The notes under the pieces: generated by a model
Databases searched by the model: none
Seen by the model: the letters and a program-made list of their open reading frames with translations, nothing else
Told to the model about the DNA's origin: nothing
Assembly (NCBI GenBank): GCA_023512835.1
Contig: CM042090.1
Coordinates: 5,053,826-5,117,825 of the forward strand
Length of the DNA: 64,000 bases
Source of the DNA: Taxillus chinensis
Lineage: Eukaryota; Streptophyta; Magnoliopsida; Santalales; Loranthaceae
Reading direction: 5' to 3'
Shown: positions 46,801 to 57,514 of the stretch, one piece after another
Layout: the number at the start of each line of letters is the position of its first letter
How positions within the stretch are numbered: position 1 is the stretch's first letter
Made by a program: the position numbers and the translations under genes

Positions 46801-49800
46801 CATGTCACATAGAAAATCTCCATAATAAAGTCAAATTGTGTTCCTTATTATGTACTTTCAGAAATTCTTTAAATAATTTTCTATAATTGGGGCATTGCAA
46901 GTGATTATGCATGAACTGTTTTCAAACTTTGTAAATATTGACATTTTAGTGCGATTGCTTTGGCTTCTTTGGATCTTAACGTTGCATTGCATATATTCTA
47001 GCTTGGCTTTATAATATCTTGTGGTAGGATACCACAGTAAAGTATGTCAATCAACTTCTCTAGTTATGCAATGTCCAATATGATGATATGGCATGCAGAC
47101 TTTGGCAGAGCATTACCCTAGGGGAAATAAGGAATTGAAAAGCTCTTTCTTCCATTTACATGGACCCGTGGATACCATGTCTTGGTTTTCTGATCATGGT
47201 GTGGAACTAAAGGTTGTCTCCAATGCTGCTTCTCATTTGTCTGTCAATCTATTTCATGTGCAAGTCTCTGCAATACTTGTCTTATTTCAAATGGTTCATG
47301 TGCTATATATGTTGGTAGGTTGAAGACGATGGAAGGGTATTTCCTGTGAGCAACAATTCATCATCTATAATAGATTGTCTTTTGCTTGAGGCAAGGGAGA
47401 GAGGAGGTGCGTGTATCTCTTGATTGTTTGCACTATTTGCTATTGTTATTTATTTGGTTTACCCATGACGTTAACAGTAGAAAAATGGGGGGGGGGGGGT
47501 TGAATGTGGGGGGGACTCACTTTAATTTTACTGCTATGCCATATGCCGAATATATGGCACATTTAATATCTTTGTTTCTTTGTCTTGGGATTTGGATAAT
47601 GGCCTTTCCTTTAGAAGTTCTGTTTGTGTGAAAAATCAATTAGAAGTATCATAGCACAACCTTATAATTAGAAGAAGGTGCTATCGTCAGCCCTTGCAAG
47701 AGCTTTAGCTTTTTCCTTGCATGGACTTTTTTTGTTTTCTTTATCCATCGCCACTTGCCGTGTTACCACTCGTTGCCACCTGTCATGCCGCTACATGTTG
47801 TTTATTGTGCCTACGCCAACACTTGCCAGTGCAAGTCGTTGTCTGCAAGTTTTGAATCCGAGTCTCTGCTGTTTTCTAGCTCTTTGCTCTTGCCATCACC
47901 GTTGCTGTTGTCGCTTCCATCGTCTTCCATTGTTGCTGCCCCTACTCCCTTGATTAATAAGCTATTAGTAGAGGTAGACATCTCGCAGTGATCAAGCGCA
48001 AGTCTCATTGCTATTGCCTCTGCTATCATCCAATGTTATCGTTGCCTCTGTCACCAGACAATGCTGCCGCCACCGTTGCTGATCGCCGCTGCCTCCGGAC
48101 ACTGTTGCTGCAAAAACATCACCAAATTGTTGTTGCGTAAGGTGGCCTCCTATTTGGTGTTGGTTTCTTTGGCCTCTTGCTTGGAGTGTGATAACATCTT
48201 GTTTGGCCTCCTGATTGGTGTTAAGAGTGTTAACATCTTGATCCAATGGTTGCATCAAATAGCAATTTTTTATCCTCAGTTTCTCGTGTAACCCGTGTGT
48301 TCTAGGAGAGTGCTTCTTAATCGGCTTTACTTTCCTTTACTGGCAGCACTTGGGCTATTGATTTTAGAGCTAATAATCATATAACTAGTAACTTTTTTCA
48401 AATTACCTCTCAGGTCTTCCCTTATCAATTGTGTTTAGGTTGCTAATAGGACTCTTATGCCAATTATTAGAGTTGGGAACGACTCGTTATAAATATTTTC
48501 GTCCTCTTGTAGGTAAATAATGTGTCTATAAATGTTCAATTTTGTGATTAGGTTTTTTTTTTTATTTTTGTGGAAATATTTCTATTATTTCTTTTCAAGG
48601 GGAGCTTCGTAGTAAGAAAGAGGGGTAACTATAGTTGGATGAAAAGAAGGGGTGGATTTCAGGGAAGAAGGAGGATTCGACTATTGTGGTAAAGGGGAGT
48701 CCTTAGCTTTCAGTTTAGGTGAGGGGGAGTCTTTGGCTTCTCCAAATGTTAATTTTGTAGAAGTTAAATCAAGTAAAAATAAGAATCTATCTTGGGTGTT
48801 TTACAAATATTATGCAAAACAAAATGTTACTCTTGACTTTGATCCTCCTCAATGAATAATACTAATATCATGTCATCATATGATTCTTTTAGAATTGACC
48901 ATGCAATACAAATCTCATTGAGGTACTTATTGTTACTATTCACTTATAGTTTTAAATTAAAATGATATCTTGTCTTTTAACCCTACTAAACACGTAAAAC
49001 TATCCTTGTGAGGGGAAGCCGTGTCTTTGACTCATTTTATCCCTTTCTCTTGTTTTGTCATTCATTGTCTTGTGTTTTTAAAAGCCTAAGTTCCAATAAG
49101 CTATGGTAATAGCTCTTTAAATTCCTAGGGGTCGAAGTGTATGGGTGCGGAGATAAACAGTAAAGTAAGGCTAGATTATTTGGCACTCAAACTGGTGACT
49201 ATTAAGAAACCTTCTTTTATATTTGTTAGATTATTTGAGGAGTAAAGATTACAATGGTTTTATAAAAATACTTTCCTTCATGATGACTTGATGGATGAGA
49301 CGTATATGGATCCTCCTCTAGTTTTTTAGACTAAGCGAAACAAATGTATGCAAGCCAAAGAAGGTATTATATGGTCCTAAACAATTACCGAGAGCTTGGT
49401 TTGGACAATTGAGCCACTCAATACAAGTATTTAGTTTTAAGTAGGCCCTAGCTGATCATACTCTGTTATATAAAAGAGTTGGTGATGACATTACATTGTT
49501 TCTTGTTTATATTGATGACATGATTGTTACAATTAATAACATAACTGAGATAGAAAAGTTTCATGATCACTTAATGAAGGAGTTTGAGATGAAGGACTTG
49601 GAAGCTTTAAAATACTTTCTTGGTATTGAAGTATCTCGATCCAAAAAGGGAATTTTTCTCTATCAACGGAAGTATGTTCTGGTTCTCCTAGCGGAAATTG
49701 GTAACTTAGCCCGCGACCCTACAAATACTCCTATTGAGGTGAATCACAGTCTAAGTATCTATTCTAATCAAGTTCCTATGAACAAGGAGAGGTATTAGAG

Positions 49801-52800
49801 TTTAATGGAAAAATTAATTTATCTGACTCATACTAGACTTGATATTTCATATGAAGGTAGCGTTATGATTTAATTCATGCATAATTCGAGTGATCGACAT
49901 ATGGTATTATGAATCGTATTATGACATATTTGAAGTTTTTTCATGTAAAGGTATTATGTTTTCTAAGAATGAGCACATAAACATTATGGGATACACCGAA
50001 TTTGTCTTTTTTAGATTTAAATTGAACAAAAAGTCTACTTTTAGGTAATAATTTGGTAATTTGGAGAAATAATAAATAGAATGTGATTTTTTTTAGTGCA
50101 AAAATTAAATGCCGGACTCTTCATCATGCTACTCCAAAACTTATGTGATCTTGTTTATGACCCTCAAAAGCCAATGCTGCTTTTTTGTAATAACATAGCT
50201 GTTATTGAGATAGCTAATAAGCTAGTGCAGCATATTCGAACCAAGCATATTAAACTTAACAAAAATTAAATCAAAAATAATTTAAATTCTGGTGTAACGT
50301 AGGTTTTCTATATTAAGAGAGTAGATCAACTTGTTGATATGATGATACATGCTGTTTTTGGTGTTTTTTTCCACACTCCACACATCTTTGTTTAAGTTGT
50401 ACATGTCAGATATATATGCACCAACTTGAGAGAGAGTTTAAATGATTTTCTAATTATATAAATTATTAAATATTTATAATTATTTAATATATATTTAGTT
50501 TCCTTTTAGGTCTTTACTGTTGTATATACATATGAGTATTATAATCTTTCAAAGTAATAAGAAAAAGAATTATTTTTCTCCTACTCTTTTCTATTTTCTA
50601 CTATTTGGTTTACCCATTATGGTATGAGCAGATAAATGGGGGGGATTCTTATTGAAAATTAATTGAATGCAGGGGACTCACTTTAATTTTACTGCTATGC
50701 CATATGCTGAATATATGGCACATTTAATATCTTCGTTTCTCTGTCTGGGATTTGGATAATGGGTTTTCTTTTAGAAGTTCTGTTTTTGAGAAAAATCAAT
50801 CAAAAGTTTAAAACAGTACTATGAATTATGTTTCTGTTTGTGGGATTTGGATAATGGGCTTTACCATACCCTACGGTACTATGAATTATGCTTAAAATTT
50901 AATTAGTGTTTCTTTTTTCTCTACGTTAGTTATTCTCATATTACCTTGTCCTGCGATGTCTAAGTTTATTGGGAAACTTCTAAGATTTTCTTTAATAGGA
51001 ACTCAAATATCAACAAATAAATGTAAATAGGCAATGCCAAATTAAATTTATTAACAAGTTAGTATTTAATTTGTAGTTGGACTTTATGAGTCCTTAATAT
51101 CAGTTTTTGGACAATACCATGAATTGTTTGCATGTAGATGCTGACATTCAGTAATTTGATCAGTTCTACTGGAGACGGGCAAAGTTGTAACAGCTTTATC
51201 GACAACTGCAAATGGAAAATTCCTCATTAAGATAGAAAGGCATACCATTGATCATGTTGAAAATGTCGAAGCTGAATATGTGCTAATTTCTAGCGGGAGT
51301 AGTAAGAAGGTGGGAAAGGTTTAATTACATTATTGTACGTGGTGATTACCTAGATGTATTGATAAGGGTGTGGTTGTTCAGGGATACTCAATTGCATCCC
51401 AGCTTGGTCATTCAATTGTAGATCCAGTACCAAGTCTATTCACTTTCAAGATTAAAGATTCCAAACTGTTGGAGCTGTCTGGTGTAATGTCTTCTCTCTA
51501 TCTATTTTGTTTTTTGTTTTTAAAATTTTTCCCTGGGAAAAGAGAAATGTCTACTTTAAATGATGGAAATACAAGTTTCTTTTTATCAATTGCTTTTGTT
51601 TATAGACAAAATGTACTTCTGATAGTGAAGAACTGGGCTTAGTTTTTTTCCCCCCATTTAGAATAAAATGCCATAGGCCTGGAATTTGGCTCCTCTAGAT
51701 CACCTTTAATTTACATGGAGCTGTGAAGAACTTGATATGTTCACTCTCAATGCCATTAGACATATTACCTATCTTTGATCACCAATTTGTTTTATAAAGT
51801 TTACAAAACTTAATAAGTATTTTGCTTTCTGTTTTTACTTTTATTTTTTTAATATTTTCTTCTCAGGTCACATTCCCTAAAGTAAAAGCAAAACTCAAGC
51901 TAGAAAATGTCTCAAAGAGTATACCCCAGTTCACCCAGGTTTGCTTTCTGGGCAGTATTATTTGGGACCTTAAAAATGAGCAAGACTGAAATGAACTAGA
52001 GGTTTTTAGGTTGGTCCCATGTTAGTCACACATTGGGGCATCAGTGGACCCGTAATTCTGCGTTTGTCTGCTTGGGGAGCTCGTGATTTGTTCAGCTCTG
52101 GTTACAAAGGTGAGAGAATGTTCTTATTAATTTGCATGATATTCTTACACATTTTCAAGTTGCTATTATTTAAATGCAGGAACACTTCTTGTAGATTTTA
52201 CTCCTGACCTTCACATAGAAGATGTGAAATCAATCCTTATTAAACAGAAAAATCAGTTCGCGGTAACTCTATCCTCTGCTGCTTTATTAATTTTTGTTTT
52301 TATTTCATTAAATTTTGATTTCTTATCTTAATAAATGACGATAGGTTAATTCTAAGTATTAGTCTTGTAAATGACTATTATGCTTCAAACATGTAGAACT
52401 TTTTGCAAGTAAAAAATCCTATTGAAACGTTTTAGACTATGTTCTCTCATATCATCCAAATATATTTTATATATGCTAGGGGTGTATTCCCATTTTATTG
52501 ATCATGATTCCATGGGAATCTGCAGTTGCAAAAGTTGGTAACTGTTTGCTTCTCACTGCAGAAGCACAAAATGTTGAATGCATGCCCTTCAGAACTCCGT
52601 CTCACGAAGAGGTTTTGGAAATATTTATTAGATCGTGAGGTCTGCTATCAATTACTGATTTATTTTTTCTTTGGTTTTCCAGTTGAGGTCTTCTTTTCAA
52701 ATGACAACTTTATATGTACAGGGTTTAGATGGGGGTATTTTGTGTGCTTCTGTCTCAATTAAGTCCTTGCAGTCTCTTGGTTCTCTATTGAAGCAGTGTC

Positions 52801-53587
52801 CATTCGAAGTAACCGGAAAGGTATCATTTTCTTCCAATTCTGTACATAATTCTTCTATAACATCTGAAACCTCATAAGCAAATAAGCATTTTCTAATGAA
52901 GGGACAATTTAAGGATGAATTTGTCACAGCTGGAGGTGTTCCATTGTCTGAGGTTCTCTCTCTCTCTCTCTCTTTCCCTGTGTGTTTTATGAACACATCT
53001 TTTAGAAGTATGACTATTACTAATGTCTATGCATTTATGAAGATATCGTTGAACACAATGGAGAGCAGAATACAGAAGCATCTATTCTTTGCTGGGGAGG
53101 TACTTTGTTTTTAACTCGATAAGATTTTTATGATTATCTTCTCGGTGAATGAGCTACAGGGGCGCAACTGTTTTTTCTTCTTTACTGCATTCAATTTATT
53201 TTGTTTTGTTTTCACCCCATTGGACTGGAGACAATTTGTGTGCTAAGTTCCTTGTATCATGCAGGTCCTAAATATTGATGGCATAACTGGTGGTTTTAAT
53301 TTCCAGGTAAGATGAACAAATCATGTGAAGAAAGGAATGCGTTCTTTATAGCAGACACTTATTTTAAATCACCAAAAGTGTTCATACCATTTAACGTTCA
53401 CCAAAAGTGCTCATTTTCAATTTCAAGACGTCCATAGCAATGACAACTTTCAAGAAATGCTGGGCTATCTGCCATTTTGACCAAGAAATTCTTATTCTGT
53501 GGGTTCATTATTTTGGTTTTGCAGAATGCATGGTCAGGTGGATATATTGCCGGGACAACTATCGGTGAGCTAGTAGGTTCTAGTTGA
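40838..53587 (+). CDS. HI0933/YhiN/BaiN-type FAD-dependent oxidoreductase, probably organellar
   Basis: The family comprises FAD flavoproteins with a Rossmann fold. Relatives are annotated as NAD(P)/FAD oxidoreductases, and the plant substrate is not known to me. Sixteen exons: 40838-40978, 41065-41190, 46379-46438, 47099-47212, 47319-47406, 51164-51309, 51382-51483, 51867-51938, 52010-52109, 52180-52262, 52562-52639, 52722-52820, 52902-52952, 53043-53099, 53265-53306 and 53525-53587. They total 1422 nt, 473 aa, with no break. Residues 1-47 are Ser/Arg-rich and acid-poor, suggesting a plastid or mitochondrial transit peptide. [13 protein letters not shown] (about 54-66) binds the ADP of FAD, VLVIEKG is the next strand, and [12 protein letters not shown] (about 91-102) and the C-terminal [16 protein letters not shown] plus [12 protein letters not shown] are family motifs. 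The ATG at 40838 was chosen because the one at 40806 is out of frame and soon stops. Confidence 0.9.
41371..42312. mobile_element. hAT-like non-autonomous element 4 in flavoprotein intron 2
   Basis: A perfect 8-bp TSD ATTTGAAT flanks it (41363-41370 and 42313-42320). The ends CAAAGTTGTTAAAAGTGC and, in reverse complement, TAGTGTTGTCAAAAGC are TIRs. The interior has repeated GATCGTTTGGTGT / GATCATCTAGCGT-like words (41980-42110) and a CT microsatellite at 42158-42179. No transposase. Confidence 0.8.
43029..43316 (-). repeat. Tandem duplication of the LINE RT palm segment
   Basis: A 144-bp unit starting AACTTTCAAAGTTTG (43029 and 43173) occurs twice with moderate divergence. Each copy encodes a decayed version of the palm motif followed by VLINKTK/ILIDKTK-like residues. 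Confidence 0.8.
43566..43855. mobile_element. Foldback MITE nested in the LINE
   Basis: The segment is a near-palindrome of about 290 bp. GCATTAGTAGTGAAATA at the left is mirrored by TATTTCACTATTAATGC at the right, and similarity runs through arms of about 120 bp (ATAGACCAATAATTG against TATTATTGGTCTAT) to a short centre near 43715. Confidence 0.8.
44030..44685 (-). mobile_element. Second non-LTR retroposon nested in the LINE
   Basis: The insert is flanked by an 18-bp direct repeat with one mismatch (44012-44029 and 44686-44703, TTATTCCT(T/C)TATAATTTT). On the minus strand it ends in AT-rich sequence with A runs and has a GC-richer body with short open frames such as [15 protein letters not shown] 5'-truncated LINE or retroposed transcript fits. 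The host LINE frame (NYRGI, then KLISHTIK) joins across it. Confidence 0.75.
47440..47650 (+). repeat. Direct repeat copy 1 in flavoprotein intron 5
   Basis: About 200 bp, including TTTGGTTTACCCAT, a G run, GGGGACTCACTTTAATTTTA, and GGGATTTGGATAATGG, recur collinearly at 50595-50815. The two copies bracket the plus-strand copia element. Confidence 0.8.
47651..48640. other. Non-coding intron DNA with CNN-repeat character
   Basis: 47720-48130 is rich in TTGCCGCTGCC-like words and gives overlapping open frames on both strands because of this composition. I recognise no protein. It probably belongs to the inserted segment between the two direct repeats. Confidence 0.5.
48640..50590 (+). mobile_element. 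Plus-strand Ty1/copia remnant in intron 5
   Basis: In order: a piece with [20 protein letters not shown] (about 49360-49420), the RT core with the catalytic [14 protein letters not shown] (49496-49540), [20 protein letters not shown], then in broken frames [20 protein letters not shown] with HIRTKHI (RNase H, about 50170-50260), and a tail ending [10 protein letters not shown]. The downstream AT-rich DNA to about 50590 looks like a 3' LTR. Many stops and frameshifts. It has the same orientation as the host gene. Confidence 0.85.
50595..50815 (+). repeat. Direct repeat copy 2 in flavoprotein intron 5
   Basis: Partner of 47440-47650. GGGATTTGGATAATGGG occurs a further time at about 50840, just after this copy. 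Confidence 0.8.
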
Positions 53588-53860
53588 ATGGAGGACTACT
53601 TGTGACGTGACGTGTAACCTGAAAACCAAAAACAAGGTCACAAGTGAACCCACTTGCAACTATTTTATGTCTTGCCAATTTGTCGTAAACCCACTCATTT
53701 TCATGTAATTGAGGATCTCTATTCCAATAGGTAGGTGACAGTTGAACGGAGGATTTGTTATGACCTGAAATGGGGAAACAGAAAACAAAGTCCCAAGGAA
53801 ATCCATCGGCAGCTATTTATGTATTTTTCAAACTTTGAAAATCACTTAAATCAAAGTCCC
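53575..53860 (+). repeat. Diverged tandem duplication over the flavoprotein stop and 3' UTR
   Basis: AGTTGAATGGAGGACTACTT (53582) and AGTTGAACGGAGGATTTGTT (about 53748) begin two collinear, diverged copies about 166 bp apart. Both continue through AAAACAAGGTC/AAAACAAAGTC and AACTATTTTATG/AGCTATTTATG. The first copy contains the stop codon. Confidence 0.65.
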
Positions 53861-54016
53861 GAAGTAGGCACACCGGTCCAAACAGTATTTAAAAACAACA
53901 AAAAACATAAAAACAGAACGTAAGATAAGTGGAAGACAGCTTCTTCCTTTCAATTGTTTGATACGTAGAAATATGTCAATGGCCAAGCTTTCGATGGATC
54001 ACAGCAGATCCTCACA

Positions 54017-54634
54017 TTAGCATCGTGTTCTGTGCTTTTGGATGGTCCTCTCCAGTTCATCCTTCTTAGCCCCTACAATCCTAGCCACCTCCTTCCCTTG
54101 CTTGAGTAGCACAAAAGTAGGCATTGCCTGCACTTCAAACTCCCGAGCAACATCCTTAAAAACACAGAAAAAACAGAAAAGCAAAAAAAAAAAAAACAAG
54201 TCAATTAAGGATGTAGAACATGGTATCCGCGTTCCAAACGAACAGATTCGAATTCTCGTACCGCAAGTTCGTCAACGTCGATCTTGGCGAATTGAACATC
54301 GGTGAACTTGGAAGACATGGCGCAGACCGCCGGCTCCATCATCTTGCAGGGCCCGCACCACGACGCCGCGAAATCGATCACCATCTGGGCTCACAAAAAA
54401 CACGACAACCGATCGATCGACCCAACAATCATTTGTGATGACTGTTAGTAGAAGTATGAACAAGCAAGCAAAGAAACAAACCAGTTTTGATGATTGTTTG
54501 TGTTCGTTGAAGTGGAGCTGCCATCTAGCGGAGGAGTGAAACGCCTGAACAGCTGACGCCTCGGAGGACGCGTCACCGGGGCCTTCACTGGCGGCGGCGG
54601 AGCTCCCGAAAAACGAAGAGAGGAATGATCCCAT
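54017..54634 (-). CDS. TRXH2: h-type thioredoxin, subgroup II
   Basis: A small thiol-disulfide oxidoreductase, reduced by NADPH-thioredoxin reductase, that reduces target disulfides. Exons in coding order are 54482-54634, 54262-54384 and 54017-54154, giving 137 aa. The catalytic WCGPC is at residues 60-64 and the cis-Pro is in AMPTF (P104). SSARWQLHFNEHKQSSKL and RIVGAKKDELE match subgroup-II h thioredoxins such as Arabidopsis TRX h2. The N-terminal extension begins MGSFLSS, with Gly2 and Ser6 as in an N-myristoylation signal, so attachment to endomembranes is possible; some subgroup-II members are instead reported in mitochondria. The two active-site cysteines are intact and nothing is broken. 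It converges with the flavoprotein gene, with stops 430 bp apart. Confidence 0.95.
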
Positions 54635-54676
54635 CGCTGCCTGCTGTGCTGTTCGGCTCCGTGTTCAGCAGACCAA

Positions 54677-54686
54677 CTTTTATATC
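54677..54686 (-). promoter_or_regulatory. TATA box of the thioredoxin gene
   Basis: On the minus strand GATATAAAAG lies 43-52 bp before the ATG at 54634. Transcription would start near 54650 and leave a very short leader of about 20 nt. Confidence 0.6.
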
Positions 54687-54794
54687 GATGCGACCATCTT
54701 TAATATATTCTTTCCATGTGGTGTTGTGCCGCCACGCGGTTGTGATACGAGCATATATTCTTTGGCATCTTATGCTAAATTAATTTTAGAATAT

Positions 54795-55985
54795 TTTGGA
54801 TGCATTAAGAAGTCATAGCTAAAGTTATATTTAACTAAAAATTTTATTTAATATATTAATTAAATGTATAATTAAAGTAAAATAAAAATTAAAATTTGAC
54901 TTTTGCTTTTGCTTTAATTGTCCATGCTCCACACAGCTTATACTCTCTCTTGTTAGTATTGTCCTCCCTAGCATCTCCTTCCTCCACATAGCCCCATCCC
55001 CGACCGTTTCTCCCCACAGACCTCATCCCCGTCACCTCTCCCAACAGACCCCTTCCTCCACGCAACCCCCATCCCCGTTGGCTCCACTCCTCGTCGCCCG
55101 ATCCCCTCCCCTCCCCATCGCCCCTCTGTGTCTCCCCTCCCCGTCGCCCGATCCCCTTCCCTCCCCGTGCTTCACCCCATCCCCATTGCCCCTCTGCGCC
55201 ACTTGATCCTCTTCTCCCCACATTTCACCTCTCCCCGTCTCGCGCCCCCACCCCCCTTGCGTTCCCTGTCCCCCATCGCGTGCCCCTCCGCCCCAAGCAC
55301 CCCCGTCTGTTTGCATTCCCCCGTCTGCGTATTAGGGATTTGGAAAAGGTAATAAAAGAGTAGAGTGAGAAAATTAATTTTTAAGCAAAAAAATACATGA
55401 TACACCATTGGAGTGCTATTAGTTAAAACCTCATTGTAGCAAGTTAAATATGACTTTAGCTCATTTTACTTAGCTAGAATGATTGGAGATGCTCTTATAT
55501 ATAGTTTTAGCTAATAATATTTTAATATTATATTATTTTTATTTTTATTTAAGTTTTAATTTTTAAAATTTATTCCTACTTCTTCGTATCACAGGTTTTA
55601 AAATTCCAAATCTTCCAACGAACTTCGGCGCAAGACCCCACACCAATCGACGATGAACAAAGATGGCTCCTTGTTTGGATTTTGACCTAAGGTGAGGGAG
55701 GAGTGTTGCCGCTAGGGAGGGCGAGGTGAGGGAGGGGAGCCGTGCGACAAGATGGGATGAGATTGGGTGTGGGATGGTTGACGGGGAGAGGGCAACATGA
55801 AAGAGGGACTGGATTGGAAATCAATAATATTTGTTGAGCTGGCATATCAGGAAAAGCAAAAGCTAAAGACATATTTGACTTTTATTTTTGCTTTTGCTAA
55901 TAGTTTAGTTAATGCATTGGAAATAAAGTTTAGCTAAATATACCTTTTACTTTTATTTTTGCTAATGAATTTGAGATGTTTTAAG
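54795..55985. mobile_element. Composite MITE-like element with C-rich and G-rich arms
   Basis: Sequence of the type AGCTAAAG(T/A)(T/C)ATATTT(A/G)ACT occurs near the left end (about 54820), in reverse complement in the middle (about 55440-55470, next to GGAGATGCTC) and near the right end (about 55860). GAGCATCTCCAAT ends with such inner sequence typify a common plant MITE family. Between them lie a C-rich tract (54960-55320, repeats of CCCCATCCCC) and, on the same strand, a G-rich tract (55690-55800). Open frames here are Gly/Arg or Pro/Ser low-complexity only. I read it as nested or composite elements carrying captured DNA. Confidence 0.5.
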
Positions 55986-55999
55986 TGAGTTATCATGTT

Positions 56000-57506
56000 T
56001 GAGTCATTCAGGAGAATTGGTTGAACTGAGCGGTTTGTATTAGCAATTATATTTTCACTTCTAGTGAAGTTTGGCTAAATTAGGAAAAAGGGAACCTGTT
56101 AACCCACGACTATAACTCTTTTTTTTCTTTCCATGTAATAGATGTGAATGAGAATTTTATTTTATGTTTTTTCTTTTTAAAATCAAATATGATATAAAGT
56201 ATCTTAATCTTTAATTAGAAATCATTATGCCTAAATAAATGAAACTTTTATGAATATTTTTTAGATTGATTCGATAAAAATTCATTTATATTCGTTTGTT
56301 AAAGAATTTTAAATATTTTTTTAATAAAACTATTACATGTTGGATACAAATGTATTCTGTTAATGTTATAATATAACATGTTTGCCTCTGTATTCATGTC
56401 TTATTTTGATAAACACTTTTTTATCATGTTTTATCCTCAATCTTGTTTAATTTTGTTTTATTTTTAGTTTAGGTTTTGATTGTGTTTTCTAAGTGTTTGT
56501 AGCTGTTTTAGTGTTTTTAGGGAAGTTCAAGTCCATTTATAAGTGTACAAAGTAAACAGAAGTTTGTGTTAGGGGTCCTTGCAACCCCTAATTCTAGGTT
56601 GTTTTGGATGTGCATTTGGTGTGTTTAATTATGTTTTTACTATTTTGATTATAAATTCTTATTTTATGTTATAACAACCATTTGCAATGTTTTTAGATAT
56701 TTTATATTATTTTGCAGCATTTTACAAAAGATCCTAGGCAACTGTAACATATTGCAGAAGATGGCAGAAGTAGGAGGGAGCTGAAGGGTTGCTCGAGGCC
56801 CAACTCGAGACTCCTTCCTCGACATTGTTGTTGAGCGTGACTCTTGGCATAGCGAGAGAAACTTGCTCCAGACTATAGCTTAATGCTCGATGATCAAGCA
56901 TCTCGAGTGGGCATTGAGCTTAAGCGATGAGCAAACCTCCTACAAGGAAGTTCTTGATGCCCCCAACCTTGGCTCGATCGCGAACCTTGAGTAGGAATTC
57001 AAGCATAGGGTGTTGAACAGCACACTAGTGTGTCCAGCTTATCCTCTACTATTGGCCTAGTCGTTGCTCTACCCTATTTTTTTTATTATAAATATGTATT
57101 TGAAGGCACAACTGGATATTTCTGGGTTTGTAAATCAAGGACAAGTAGGGAAGAAGAATGACAGCCTTATATAAGGGTTCTTAGGGTTTTTTTTTACCGC
57201 ATCGACATCCCACACACAACATATAGCATATCCAGTGGAGGAGGAGATCATGATGGAGCAAGGAGAATAAGATGATGCTAGAAAGGAAAGCACGATTCTA
57301 GGAGTAACGCCCTAGGGTTTGTTTTTGATTTGATTTAGTTCTTTCTCTCTATTTGTAACCCTAAACCCTAATCTTGCTCTTGTAATAGTTTTGTACGGTT
57401 TATATATAAAAAATAATGTTTGGATTTATCATTGTTAATTATTTGTTTATATGAATTTTTATGAGTTAATTGAAAGTGTGGTTGCTTAGTGGTTGGATTA
57501 TGGTTG
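56000..57506. other. Intergenic DNA, partly LTR-like
   Basis: No gene recognised. From TGATAAACACTTTTTTATC (about 56408) the DNA resembles the TGATAA-start LTRs of plant Ty3 elements. It includes a CTCGAG-word patch (56790-56960) and a TATATAAGGGTTCTTAGGG promoter-like word (57172). The putative LTR seems to continue beyond the hAT-like element at 57515-58150. Confidence 0.4.
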
Positions 57507-57514
57507 ATCACCTA

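Noticed and set aside
47678..48291. Ser/Cys/Leu-rich open frames in flavoprotein intron 5
   Set aside because: They overlap on both strands in a compositionally biased CNN-rich stretch and have no homology I recognise.
54889..55408. Gly/Arg-rich minus-strand and Pro/Ser-rich plus-strand frames
   Set aside because: They are translations of the C-rich tract in the composite element.
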